NCBI GenBank assembly: GCA_000507305.1
Contig: DF240168.1
Location: forward strand, 62,001 to 126,000
Source: Breviolum minutum Mf 1.05b.01
Lineage: Eukaryota; Sar; Dinophyceae; Suessiales; Symbiodiniaceae
Direction: 5' to 3'
DNA length: 64,000 nucleotides
The translations under genes were made by a program, and so were the position numbers. Under the pieces are notes generated by a model. The model made no database searches and was not told the DNA's origin. It saw only the letters and a program-made list of their open reading frames with translations. Shown piece by piece: positions 43,071 to 54,735 of this stretch. How positions within the stretch are numbered: the stretch's first letter is position 1; every line of letters begins with the position of its first letter.

Positions 43071-43781
43071 GATTACTTTTTTTTTTGGAGATGTACCAAT
43101 ATGTTGTTGGCCAGTGATGTGTACCAGAGGCCATCCAAGTGTGAATACCAAATGTGCCCACATGTCATGCACATGGATCCGGGTGGTTTAAAACATTGTT
43201 TTTTCTGGTTCATGTTCAGAGCAATTGCCAGCCCAACCTCATTTGTTGAACAAATATATAGCCATAGCATTGGTGCATTGATGCTATGGCTGCTCTTGAC
43301 CTATCCCATCGCATTCAGCGACTCGTGCATCGGGGGCAGCTGGTCAATCGCGATGGTCACTGGGTATTGGCTTGCACCTTCAGTCAGTACGGGACTAAGA
43401 TAATCATCGTGCACAGGTTTGATTTCACGTGCACTGATTGATGTCTTTTTTTTTGAACCCAACATATTGCTTTTAAAGTCTGTGAAACAATGCCTTAGGT
43501 TGTCATCATTGGTGCCCGATGATTCCAGAAAGAGAAAGTTAACCCAAACACTGGGCAGATCGTTCAACATTGATTCTGGGCTGAACGGACTTTGATAGTA
43601 TCACTGTTTGGTATGTATGTATGTGTGTGTTGTAATGTACTCCCGACTCAAGATTTGATTTTGATGGTCAGTCTGAAGGAATTTTGTTGGTCGAATGTGA
43701 TAGTGACGGTACATATTTCAAATTTTGAAAACAGTAAATACATACAATACGATACCGCTATACCACTGTATGTGTTTCCAG

Positions 43782-45166
43782 GTTGTATATTGTTTCTACT
43801 CTTCGACATTTGACTCATGATGAGGCTACATCATCTGGTGATTTGGTCTCAATGTATGACTTGAGAATGGTACCGGACCTTCTTAGAAACATTGGGCTCT
43901 TCGTCAACGCATCAGTTTTGCTGCAGTGGGGGGAAATCATTGATGATGAAATCTCAAAACGACATACTCTTCAGTCGGGTCATAACCCATCTACTGCTTC
44001 ATCATCAAGAACAGGTGTTGATGTAGGTGATCTTTTGACGAGACATACAATTCATATTGATTGGCAGTCGGTGCCACAAGGGTCACAACCGTCACAGCCT
44101 AGTTCTGTGCCATTGGCTTCTGTGAATAATGAACCATCAGAACTTGTTGAAAGCCATGGAATAAATTCACTTGGATTACAACCGATTGCAGTTGAGAATG
44201 CTAGCCCAATACGACAGTTGGATCACTTGCTAGTACAATCGATGGACCAGTCTGTATTGAACCTGAGTAAGAAGACTATGAAACAAATCACGGACTTGGC
44301 GAGAAAGGATTTTGATTCACAAAAGAGCGTATTGTCTTCTTTGGATGAAGTTGGTATTGCGAAGCATTGGTTTCAGCAGCTTGCTTACATCAATAATCAA
44401 GACACTTCAGTTGCCAAGACCAGAAAACTGCTGAAAGTAAAGAATCAGAAGATTAGACGCTTGGAAATGCAAGTGGTGAAACACAAGGAACAATTGGAGT
44501 TAGCGAAGATGCCATCAACATCACTAGAAGTTAATCGACAGGGACGCCGGTTGACATGGCGTACTAGCATTATCATTGGCTTGAGGAAGCTAATGTGCAT
44601 TGTTAGTGCGAACGCATTCCCCCTAGCGAGTCTTATCAATATTTCACGTTGGACGGTGACCAGATGTGAGGTGTTGGCATGGGCATTGATTCTGGGGCGT
44701 ATCCGGAGTTGGCACATCATAGTCAAACATTTACTCAAGTATGTTTGCGAGAATGTTGCATCTGTCACCACTTCAATTGTACCAGCATCCAGCGTACGTG
44801 ATCTTGATGACGATGATGATGACAATAAAAACACCAGTAGGAAATCTCAACGGTTGAATCCAATTGATGCAACTGTCCAGACTCAAGATGAAGCTATCAG
44901 AAAAGATCATGATCTTCCCAGTGCATGTGAATGGGTTTCATTGATCAACCTGCCTGTTTCTGAAGTAGAGTATACAGGGGCATGGAACGGCATTGTTGCT
45001 TCAACTTTTTTTTGCAGCGATGCCACCAATGCTGCAATCTGGAATCGTCAAAAGCTTCAGGGGTTGGAAGTGCGCTGTATGATTTTGGTCAATCGAAGGG
45101 CACTCGACAAACAGGACTATGCAACAGCTTTCAAAACACTCAAGTGTATGTTTCTTGCAGATGTTG
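43782..45166 (+). CDS. Transposase-like exon 1 (of those found)
   Basis: Follows TGTGTTTCCAG, reads open for over 460 codons and ends in phase 1 at GTAAAC. It includes the coiled-coil-like basic stretch, an Asp run from GATGATGAC repeats, and SDATNAAIWNRQKLQGLEV, where the first candidate catalytic Asp lies. A T8GCAG inside (about 45007-45017) could be a cryptic acceptor. Confidence 0.65.
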
Positions 45167-48100
45167 GTAAACTTGTTGAGGTTTTGTTGTTTGAACTAAC
45201 ATCATTGAATTGTGATGTAAACAGCTTGGGTTGGGTTTGTATTTTTTACCACCTCTTGTGTCGACATGCGTAATGTCAAAGTGCCATGTGACCAAGATAT
45301 ATCAACATAAGTATATAAAGAAATGTTGATACTTACATTTGTTTTTCTTTTACATATCACCATATCGTGGAGTCTTAATGTTCAATTTGAAATTTTATGC
45401 TTGAAATGTAAAATGCGACCACCTGAAGCTGAGTTATTCCAACTGCCATTGAGGTCTGATTTGCAAGTGACAGATGGTACTTCAGCTGGCAACATTGCTA
45501 TCGCTTTGAAACAATTTGGGCTTTTGGGAGTTCCAACCTGGTTGGATTTGGCGGGTTACAGGCAGTGGCATAGCTGACATTACCAACAACCATTTTTTTT
45601 GATTAGTTAATTNTTATGCTTGAAATGTAAAATGCGACCACCTGAAGCTGAGTTATTCCAACTGCCATTGAGGTCTGATTTGCAAGTGACAGATGGTACT
45701 TCAGCTGGCAACATTGCTATCGCTTTGAAACAATTTGGGCTTTTGGGAGTTCCAACCTGGTTGGATTTGGCGGGTTACAGGCAGTGGCATAGCTGACATT
45801 ACCAACAACCATTTTTTTTGATTAATTCAAATAGTTATGTCCTAGCCCGTATACACATGCACTTATACACAAACCGATCTTATAACAACGTCGTATCATC
45901 ATATCAATTCTGTCTTCAGTATCACTATGTTGTCATTATGCTAAAACAAAGCCTAACTACAGAAATATTGCCTTTGACCTTGAACCCAGAAACTGATAGT
46001 TGTTACGTGTGGAACTCATGCATTTCTAAATGTTAGTCTATAATATTACTTGACTTTGTTGATTTATCGTATTCATGTTGAATAGACACCATGTCCAAAC
46101 TAAGTAAGTATGCGACCAATTTGAAAATCGAATTCATTGTTGAATTTGGGGTGGGGTCTGGTAGTGGTGATGAATCATGTTACATGAGATCTTCACATCC
46201 TCTCTCCCATATCATCATGATCTGCGAGCTACGTCTATCGTCGTTCCATCAATCTGGACCCATGACTACGATGACTGACGACAGGCGACTGATGTGTAAT
46301 ACGACAAAACTTGACATCCATCATTTGTCACCTTTGAACTTTCTGTTAGATATATTCATGTGATCATGTGAACCGTTTCTTTCCAAAATATATCAACTCA
46401 CCCTGAGTCTACCTACATACAAACAAACATCCATACAATTTCAGAGTCCAACAAGTCTACAGACCTTCTTTTTCGACTTTTTCGCCGCACTCTCAATTTC
46501 AACTCTTTGTCATTGGTGACTGACTCGCCTAGTTCTGGTTTTCTGAACGAGAACTACCTGCACATCTGGCTGAATGTTGGTGATACTGGACCGGATCAAG
46601 CAACGATGAGGGGCAGCTTACGGACCATGTTCGCCAGTCGATCTGATTTTGCTGGGATGCTATTCCTGTCGGCTGGATGTTTGAAACACCAATACCACCT
46701 TATCACTGGATCGCAACTCAAGTTAGTGGATTTCATTTTGAAAACCATTGGCAAAAAGATGAAGTACTTTAGCTCCCTAGCCACCATGAGTCACACATGG
46801 AGGGCTTACATGAAAAAAATGAGATCTACCTGGGTCACCCTACACCATGGAACGCCGACTGAGCGCAACAAGTTCATTCTCTACAAAACGCCACCACTGG
46901 CAATAGCTGGTCGATGGGCTTCTATAGATGGTAACTTAGCGGAGTTGCTTCATAATTCTTTATTATGTGTTACTTTGCTTTGGTTACCATTGGATCACCA
47001 GTTCAATATGTCATTATCAACACCAACCTATCAACTTCCGACCGACAGTCTTAAAAAATAAGAATCAGTGAGAACAGTTGACACTTAATTTCACTGGCCC
47101 ATGTGTCATGTGTATTAGCTTTTCAATATATAACACATTCTATGTATATATTATATATTGTGTTTGAATGCCCATTGTTTATTCGTCGCTCAGGTGCGGA
47201 ACAGTTCTATATGGATGCAGGCTTGCAGAACGTGTCAGAGCTCTTCCTGGCAGCTTTCAGCAACTCTTCTGATGCTGGGTTGGCTGCTATCACTGATGAA
47301 GGGAATGATGGTGAAGTTTTAGATGCTCTAGCATTAGATGAGTCGCGACAGTACAAACAAAAGATATCCAAATACATCCGTAGTTCATTGAATTGCGCGA
47401 AAAATTCTGTTTTCTTTGCAATTCTACTGATTGGACACAAATGTCGTGAACCTCTGTTGCACCACTATCGGTTTCTTAACCAGAAGCTTACTGATACATC
47501 AATGCATCTTGTGGAGTTCGTCAGTACTCACATGGATACAATACAATGTGAATTTGAAGATCTATTGGTATCCATTGGTGTGTGGGCTACACAAGCAGTC
47601 GGTACATCGCAATCAATCCCCACATGTGATCCTATGACTGAAGTTGATCGGGACTACACACTCTTGGCTGGATTGACAATTCTTCTTCACAATGCGGCTG
47701 CATACAATAGACGGGTTCTGAGAGTGTTCAACAGGCAAGAATAAAATTTCTTTCCATTGGAAACTTTCTCTGCCCCATTGATTTAAACAGAAACCATTAT
47801 GATTTTATTTCGAAACCGTTTGTTTTTCATGTTAACTGTTACGATGAGAATCTTAATTTCTATTTCTATCTTGGAGATGTTGTTTTTCCATGATGTTTCT
47901 GTTTCTATGATAATGTTTATCAGTAACACCATACTTACCTAGCCTCATGTTCATGATGCATCTGTTCCATACTTTAGTATTCAGTATATTCAGTATATAT
48001 GTGAACTTTGTTGTTCACAGTCCACAGTCTCACAGTGTTCACTGAATGAACTATGTTGCAGGTGGCCCTGGCCACTTTTTAGATTGATGCGACCTCCGCT

Positions 48101-51100
48101 CAAAACGCCAATCGCAGATCGCATTGGCATCGCCAGGGCTCTCCTGGAGACATCGGATGACAAACTAGAACATTTCACCAAAGTCATCAAACATCGTTGT
48201 GAGCCAGAGCTTCACTACATCATACAGACTGGCAAAATTCCGACCGGTAGTCAACTACATTGTATTCTATCGATGGTGTCTATCAATATGAGACTGGATT
48301 CTGGATCTTTGGAATCATTGAACAGTATGATCAAATCCAGCATGAGTCTTGCCAACAACACACGTATGTCATTGGAGCTTCTTAGTTCACGAGTGAATTC
48401 CAGGAAGACTTGTACATTGATGACAAATGGTTCTACAAAATTGAAGGATGTGAAACCAGTGATGGAATCGCTAGCTGCTTCTGCCATGCTGCATCAAGGT
48501 TCTGACAAGACGATCCTGGAAGACGCTTTTCGTTGGACGCCTCCAGCACCTGTACGGGATATGGTTGCAAACCAACCCATTCTTTATGACCCTGGTTCAC
48601 AACATTCTGATTCAGAGAAATGGGCTTTCAAATTTCACAGAAAATTGATGGGTTGTTTGAATGATGCAAAGAAACGCGTTGACAACACACAAATTCTTCA
48701 GTGTATTGGGTTGTCCTACGAGGGGACTCCTAATGATGACCTACGTGTGTTTTTAGTGGCTGAACTCACCGGATTGACGTGTCAACTGCTACCATTGCAA
48801 ACATCTGCGGGTTATACGACATGTACTGATGCAATTGGCGAGGTTATTTTTATACCCAAATCTCTTCAGTTCAAGAATTCAGTTGAAACGCTAGCATCAT
48901 TACAGCAACGTTTGAAGGAACACAAAAACTCCAAGGTCATTGTCAGTTTGTTGTCGGTGTCTCTTCACGGTTTGGGTGTGGAAAATGGTGACCTACCATC
49001 GGTGAAAATTACATCAGCTACTGATTTGTTCCGGATATCATTTCGGAAACCATATGAAAAGAAATCATTGAATACACATGAAACAATGGAAGGGGATGAC
49101 AACGGTGGTGATGGTGACAACGATGGTATGTATGCACTCGAAGATGAAGATGGTGATGATGATGGTGATGATGATGATGTCGATGGTAATGATCCTGACT
49201 CACGTGAAGTTCAACGCCAGTTGGATAAACATGAAGCTGCTTTGTTTCTTGGCCATCCATAATTACGACCATGACAATTAAGATGTTTGTATGGTAACAG
49301 TTGGTATTTAATATTTACGAGTGTTCAGTCTCAGTTGATATCACTGTCCAATGTTAGATGTTTCAAAGATTGGGACTGGCAGCGTTGGAGTAATTTTTTG
49401 AATGTTTGAGTTAACCAAAAATAGTTTTGACCATTTTTAACCGATACGTACTCCATGCAATCATGTGCCTCATATGAAATGTAGCTGTGTCAAGTTGTTC
49501 AATTTGTTCAAGTTGCTCAAGTATATAGATCCCACAAATTAACATCACGTCAGTCAAGTCAATTCAAGTCAAGGCTGTTTGGTGAAGACGATGATTTGGA
49601 TTTAGATGAGAACACTGGTGCCCCCACTGATACCAATGCCAAAACATCTAGTGATGATGACAATGACAATCTTCTATCTACATCGGTACAAAAGGATTTC
49701 CAAGAGCTCGAACGTCTCAACACCATTTTCATCGCCACGGCTGCAGACGAGCTACATACATCCGAAGTCTACATGCAGGCAACGCAGGCACGTACTGGTG
49801 ATCGAGGCATTACAACACCTAACAATGGGCGTGGTGAAGGTGTTGTGGATGTAGGGCCATTCGATGATGAAAGTCTGGAAGATGCTCTTGAAAGATTTAT
49901 GAACCATCATTGTGATTGTGATTCAGAAAACGTACATCACAACGACTCCGGCAATGGTCATGATGATATGGATCTGGATCATGATCATAGGGAATCTCCT
50001 TCTCCTGGTTTGCTGAAGCCGAAGGCACTGTATTCAGTGTTTGTGTGTGCAATGGTGTTGGGTCATGATGACAATTAGTATGTCATAAATACTTTATCAT
50101 GTTTGTTTTGGTTCCGACGAGTTTGCATGGTAATGTTTTTCAATTACATGATTATCTCAATAGATACACAACGACGATACTAAACATATGACTTTATCAT
50201 TTCATATGTTTAGTGTATGGTTTGCGCATATTTGTTTTGCATACGTACATGTTCATGTGATTCAAGAAATGAAACTTGACAGGTAGGAACATTTACCTAG
50301 TTGGAGCAATTACGACAATCCTCATCACTTTCCTCATCTTACTTCAGTATTCAAATCCAAATCATAGTTCCCAGGTAAATGTGAGCTTGTCAACATCTTC
50401 CAAGAACGTCATCTTGACGAATTGGCACGATGCAGTCAAGAAATCGCTGGACTCTATTGCGAAACAGATTAGTCATGCTTCTTTTCATATGTATGATCCT
50501 ACACATCCAGAGCGATGCTTGAACCACGACTGTTCCCTCCTATGTCACTATGAATCATGGGATGGTGATGCTGCCAGTTCTCATGCAGAAGCCGAAACTT
50601 ATGATTCATTAGACGTATGTTTTGTCAGTTGGACAATGCCATTGAAACATAGACAGGGTCGGAAAGTTTCATTGGATGATTGCAATTCTATCATATACCC
50701 AAGCCACTTCATCGAGAAACAGCGCTTTGACAACACCTTGATGATTCTACCATCAGTTGAAGCCCGAGTTCGAAAACAAAAACGCGAACACATTGATGAT
50801 TGGATTTTTAGATTGTATGAGATGTTTTCAGTAGCAGTTGATGAAGGCCAACCTATTTCATTTTCACCAACATCCCTTTTTGATACAGCCCAGTGTCTCG
50901 CATGTTCGCTCCACCACCCTACGACTCCACATGCCAGCCTGGATGTACGTAGGTGTGGGTTTTGTTTGCAACACTTTCATGATGAGTGCTCCAAACAGAT
51001 GGAAGCACACATAGACATGTTCAGACAGAACGTTGAAATTCAATTTCCCAAACACTATGACATCGAACCTGGGGACCTTCCTGTCTACGTGTTGAAGCTC

Positions 51101-51666
51101 AGCAATGACTTAGTCGTGGATTTATCATTTTTCTGTTTTCCAGCGCACTTCCCCAAAACAGGGTATCAGTAGTCAGAAAATATGTTGGCAGACTGTTCAT
51201 GGTACTGCACTGTACAGGCACATATGTTTTCAAAAAAATGTAAATTGAAATACTAGTTGTCGTTCAAAGCATTAACTCTTATCGCAAAATGCAACGAACC
51301 CATAGCCATTACCCATTATCATGTTTACTGTTTCATACTCCCAGACATTGCAAAATATTGTAAATAACAAACATCGACATCGACATCGACTTTTTGATGA
51401 CAACAACGATAAACCAGTTACATAGTCGACCTCTTCATCATCCCATCCCAATCTGGGTACATTTTGCCACCATTGCCAAGATTCTAAGATCCGGTGTGAA
51501 GCGAAATCAAAACCAATCACCCAGGCTGACGACACCTGCCGATGGTGATGATCAGGGTTGCTCTTTGCGGAGCATCTTTTCGGGTGGACATGGACTGGGT
51601 GATACAATCGCTGCGGACTCACGATTGGCCGTAGCGAAAAATTTCTTTGAACAGAATCATGGCTAG
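43782..51666 (+). CDS. Transposase-like protein gene (envelope, eight exons, 5' end not found)
   Basis: The predicted exons join in phase through 49606 and give a protein of roughly 1,600 residues. I see a Lys/Arg-rich coiled-coil-like stretch (KNQKIRRLEMQVVKHKEQLE), then SDATNAAIW, then GDTGPDQ followed by C-L-K-H-Q-Y-H-L-I, then GRWASID, REPLLHH, WPWPLFRLM, and RLDSGSLESLNSMIK. After these come an acidic Asp-rich linker and a Cys/His finger. The D (45019), D (46582) and E (48312) codons, with C-x-x-H after the second D, fit an RNase H-fold (DDE, hAT- or MULE-like) transposase pattern. From memory, similar unannotated proteins recur in dinoflagellate genomes. The assignment is structural inference, not a family match. 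It could also be a domesticated or unrelated nuclear protein. Confidence 0.5.
45395..45824. repeat. Exact 211-bp duplication across a single N
   Basis: 45395-45605 and 45614-45824 are identical and are separated by eight bases including one N at 45613. This looks like overlapping contig ends scaffolded without merging. Confidence 0.93.
45429..45554 (+). CDS. Transposase-like exon 2
   Basis: Two-base lead, then ELFQLPLRSDLQVTDGTSAG and ALKQFGLLGVPTWLDLA, ending in phase 1 at GTTACA. An identical second copy at 45648-45773 lies in the artefactual duplication. Confidence 0.6.
46445..46930 (+). CDS. Transposase-like exon 3
   Basis: 161 full codons with matching phases at both ends. It contains LHIWLNVGDTGPDQATMRGS, with the second candidate Asp, then GCLKHQYHLITGSQLK, ATMSHTWRAY and PPLAIAGRWASID. 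It ends at the donor GTAACT. Confidence 0.7.
47194..47734 (+). CDS. Transposase-like exon 4
   Basis: Follows GTCGCTCAG and reads AEQFYMDAGLQNVSELFLAA through GHKCREPLLHHYRFLNQK to YNRRVLRVFN. It ends in phase 2 at a GC donor (GCAAGA) and joins exon 5 through an Arg codon. The frame would stop four codons later. Confidence 0.7.
47735..48061 (+). other. Intron (GC-AG)
   Basis: 327 nt, AT-rich, with the acceptor ATGTTGCAG. No hairpin element was recognised. Confidence 0.6.
48062..49125 (+). CDS. Transposase-like exon 5
   Basis: Begins WPWPLFRLMRPPLKTPIADR and includes HFTKVIKHRCEPELHYI, then MRLDSGSLESLNSMIKSSMS, with the candidate catalytic Glu at 48312-48314, then MSLELLSSRVNSRK. It ends in phase 1 at a GTATGT donor inside a GAT-rich stretch. 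The frame remains open to TAA at 49260, so a longer exon with a more acidic tail is an alternative. Confidence 0.65.
49126..49605 (+). other. Intron (or acidic coding tail plus spacer)
   Basis: 480 nt; the first 135 remain open in frame. The acceptor is GGATTTAG. Confidence 0.45.
49606..50043 (+). CDS. Transposase-like exon 6 (acidic linker)
   Basis: Two-base lead, then ENTGAPTDTNAKTSSDDDND, a helical block (DFQELERLNTIFIATAADEL) and an Asp/His-rich end. The 3' border is approximate. The low-complexity composition suggests a disordered linker. Confidence 0.5.
50375..51160 (+). CDS. Transposase-like exon 7 with Cys/His finger
   Basis: After TAGTTCCCAG the frame gives VNVSLSTSSKNVILTNWHDA onward to about 265 residues. 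Near the end, C-L-A-C ... C-G-F-C-L-Q-H-F-H-D-E-C looks like a PHD/RING-type zinc-binding cluster. The 3' border is approximate. An upstream acceptor at 50282 would add a very hydrophobic stretch and is less likely. Confidence 0.55.
51161..51489 (+). other. Probable intron
   Basis: No clear coding signal; contains a short ACATCG repeat (51374-51389). Confidence 0.35.
51490..51666 (+). CDS. Transposase-like last exon (tentative)
   Basis: The frame KRNQNQSPRLTTPADGDDQG ... AKNFFEQNHG ends at TAG 51664-51666. The start is a guess, and its attachment to the gene above is inferred from order only. Confidence 0.35.
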   Translation, partial: SGVKRNQNQSPRLTTPADGDDQGCSLRSIFSGGHGLGDTIAADSRLAVAKNFFEQNHG

Positions 51667-52893
51667 TAACAGATGATGGTTAAATCATACAATGATTGCT
51701 CTTGACTCTTCTATTCTATCACGGTGTTTATGGTCCATTGTTTGATGACGGTGACAAGTCAAACAAAGGAATGTGTACTGTCAACTGCCATTGTATATAT
51801 CTTTTAAACTCTGGGGATTGCTTCTATGACATGCATAAATCGGCTTCTACACATGTTTGCATCATTGGACTCTGAGGAGTGCAATCGACCAGAAGCTTTT
51901 GGAGTTGCGATCAGCAACTTCGTCTGTCTGCCTATGTCATTGCTGCAAGTGGCTCCTCAGTCATGGATGGGACTGACACTTGTCGATTCAAACTTGGACT
52001 ATGTCAGACTATGTCCTACTCTGGGTTCACCCATGCAGTGAAGATAGGATGTGAAATGATGAATGAAGAATCACACTGATGTACAGACTATACAAATTTC
52101 ATCATTACATCATCAGTATCGTTCGGATTACGGTTGTTAGTTGTTTGCAAACACATTCTTACTCTATGCGCATTCGTAAGTACATCACCGTGGAAACATC
52201 TGAGCCAATGTGCCAATTGCGCCAATGATGTTGAGTGAATGTTGTTGTATATGTATTTTGTGGAAGTCTCAACATAACATCGTTTCAGACTTGTCAAAGC
52301 TCAGAATATTAGACACTGCCCAGCAACTGTTGCCGTTGCCACAGCCCGGCAAAGGAAATCGCCAGCGTCAGCCAACGTTTGCATCTGCCTGATTAAATTA
52401 CGTACGGCTTCCCAGGTACGAATGGATCAACCCGTACTGCTAGTGTACTGGTGTGTTTTGATCAATATGCTTATATTCCAAATTTTGTTGTTGTGTTTTT
52501 GAATACTAGTCGAATCAATCTGTCAATTTCGATCATCCTGGAATGAGATTGAAAGATGCTTACCAAATGTTCATAATGTTCATCGTACCCACTGTTTACC
52601 GAATAAATATGTGGTCATGTGACAAGTGGTACGAAAAGAATTTATTATTCAAAATTGGTTTGGAGTACGGCTTTTTGCGATTATATGATAAGATATGAAT
52701 AACGTATGACATTGACGACAATAGTTTTGATGATCAGTAATCAGACATCATACCTTTGACGTTATCTTACGTAGCCTTGGTTTCATCTTGCAGCCATTTT
52801 GGCAAAAAGTCCAAACGTCAGCAGTTGTTCCGATTGTTGAAATTGTGACGGTTCACTGAAGTTCACTGTCACTCCACTTGTGACTTGTGTGCC
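51667..52893. other. Spacer
   Basis: No supported gene. Short frames near 51826-52041 and 52210-52392 lack splice support. A TTTCATCTTGCAG acceptor at about 52782-52794 could be a spliced-leader site for the next ORF. Confidence 0.4.
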
Positions 52894-53502
52894 ATGTCAT
52901 CAATTCCAATCGACGTTAAGCAGGAACGGATTGCAATGAAGATCGAATGGCGAAGACAGGTAGAAGAGTATATGGGCGACCCATCACCAGAAGCTCAAGA
53001 AATCCTCAATTCACTATTTGTGTCAGCTCCGGAGAACAAGTCAAACCTGTCAAGAATTCCTCGTATGATTTCCGACAAGAACTTTGCTGATGATGATGAC
53101 TCTGACAGTGACAACAAGGTCGAGATCAAGTCAATTTTGAGAAAACCAAATGAATCTCGTGTGACATTAAATTCACATTTTCCGGGGATGAAGCCACCCC
53201 CATGGAATGCAGCCATTTCAGGCCATGCATTGCCTCGTCCGGTTGCTACACCTCTAAGGGGGATGAAAGCGCCACCATCGAATGCAGATTCAAATGTTTC
53301 AGCCAGTAATGGTCGATCCCGTTCGCCGACGCTTCGTCGTCCTAAGAAGATCAGGTTTGGTGCCGTGACTGTGGCGTACCACATAGCTTTTGGAAAACAA
53401 AACCCAACGCCAGAACGTGATTCCATTCATGCTGCGGTGAAGGCAGGAATGAATCCTTTCGCAACCTTACCTGATGAGTATATGCAACGGTTTCGATCAT
53501 GA
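52894..53502 (+). CDS. Small single-exon ORF, unknown protein (202 aa)
   Basis: ATG to TGA with no intron. It begins MSSIPIDVKQERIAMKIEWR, followed by an Asp/Ser-rich patch (DDDDSDSDN), a Pro-rich middle with two related pieces (FPGMKPPPWNAA and RGMKAPPSNAD), and RRPKKIRFGAVTV near the C-terminus. KIRF fits a degenerate RVxF (PP1-docking) pattern, and the basic run could be a nuclear signal; both are weak. The codon and composition profile is coding-like. It lies between the transposase-like and methyltransferase genes in the same direction. Not recognised otherwise. Confidence 0.6.
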   Translation: MSSIPIDVKQERIAMKIEWRRQVEEYMGDPSPEAQEILNSLFVSAPENKSNLSRIPRMISDKNFADDDDSDSDNKVEIKSILRKPNESRVTLNSHFPGMKPPPWNAAISGHALPRPVATPLRGMKAPPSNADSNVSASNGRSRSPTLRRPKKIRFGAVTVAYHIAFGKQNPTPERDSIHAAVKAGMNPFATLPDEYMQRFRS

Positions 53503-54120
53503 TTGGATCAGAAATAACATCATCATCATGATCATGTAGGTTCAAAGCTCAGAACATCAAATCTATTGAAAGAAAGCTTTTGAGATACGACGCAATCTTG
53601 CAACGTGATGATGTCATGATGTGATGATATAATTAAATTAGTTGAAATTGCTACACTCCAGACTGCAATGCAGTCACGTCAGGAGTATGACAGCCTTGCG
53701 ATAGCCATGTCAGTGTGCTGAAACAGCATTACGAAAAAAGCAAACACCGCGGGGTGACATGGTGACAAACACCTATAATATATTCTACATCTATATACTA
53801 TATACATATACATATGTGCCCATGTTCACAAACATTCGCAACCATTCAATATAGAATGATGTTGTTAATGATTAGATGAGTTGCTGTCACAAAATAGTCA
53901 ACAATGAAACCATTAGGTTGTTTAAATTGATATACTTGCCTGTCAGGGATTTTGTTTCGTACCTCACAAACTATCCATCATCAACTTCAACCAATGTTCA
54001 ACGAACGTTTGTTTGACATACAATTATACATTGTAGATGATCATAAGATATATGAACATACCGCTGCACAACCATACATTAATATATTGAAAACTTATAT
54101 ATGATATTTTAAGCTAGGAA

Positions 54121-54420
54121 ATCATAGAGGCTTAGGGTAGCATAGTGTAGAGTAGATAGTCTATAGTGCTTAGGCTAGCCTAGGGTAGGAGGGTTTAGGG
54201 GTTGGATAGCCTAGGGTAGGGGGCCCTAGGGGTAGGATGGGCCTAGGGTAGGTGGCCCTAGGGGTAGGATGGGCCTAGGGCCGCCAGGATAGCCTAGGGT
54301 ANNNNNNNNNNNNNNNNNNNNNNNNNNNNNNNNNNNNNNNNNNNNNNNNTAGGGTAGGAGGGTTTAGGGGTAGGATAGCCTAGGGTAGGGGGCCCTAGGT
54401 AGGATGGCTAGGGTAGAAGA
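54121..54420. repeat. TAGGGTAGG-rich minisatellite
   Basis: Degenerate tandem units of about 30-35 bp built from CCTAGGGTAGG, GGCCCTAGGGGTAGGATGG and TTTAGGGG-like words. It spans the 48-base gap. Confidence 0.9.
54302..54349. other. Assembly gap (48 N)
   Basis: A run of N inside the minisatellite, so the true repeat length is unknown. Confidence 0.98.
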
Positions 54421-54534
54421 CCATAGGGAATGTGATAGAACAACTAGAGGGAGCCATCATGATCTCAATGTCTGAGGCCAGATGCCGTGGAGTTGACAGT
54501 GAACATCACTGTGGGGAAACACAGACTTGACGGT

Positions 54535-54735
54535 ATGATGATGACGATGATGAGGACGATGCTGATGATTATGATTATGACTAGGATATATTTCGATCAT
54601 GTTTTTGATGATGATGATGATCATGATGATCATTATGATGATGACGATGATGACGATGACGATGATGATGACGACGACCATGACGACGATGATGATGATG
54701 ATGATGATGATGACGATGATGATGATTATGATTTC
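54535..54735. repeat. GAT/GAC trinucleotide array
   Basis: Interrupted GATGAC/GATGAT units, non-coding by context. Confidence 0.95.

Larger units (their letters stand above)
39013..43781. other. Intergenic region with repeats
   Basis: No complete gene was recognised between GFUS and the transposase-like gene. It holds GAT arrays, H1, H4 and H6 hairpins, a 14-bp direct-repeat pair, one coding-like block (41505-41590) and imperfect tandem duplications at 42781-43070. The last recognised hairpin ends at 41726. Confidence 0.55.

Noticed and set aside
44445-44834. 129-codon minus-strand frame with Ser run
   Set aside because: It is a shadow of the transposase-like exon.
50276-50374. Hydrophobic stretch NIYLVGAITTILITFLILLQ as a signal anchor
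   Set aside because: It lies upstream of a good acceptor (50373-50374), starts without ATG, and fits intron sequence better; it remains possible if the 50282 acceptor is used.
52995-53426. 143-codon minus-strand frame
   Set aside because: It is antisense to the 52894-53502 ORF, which has an ATG, stop and more protein-like composition.
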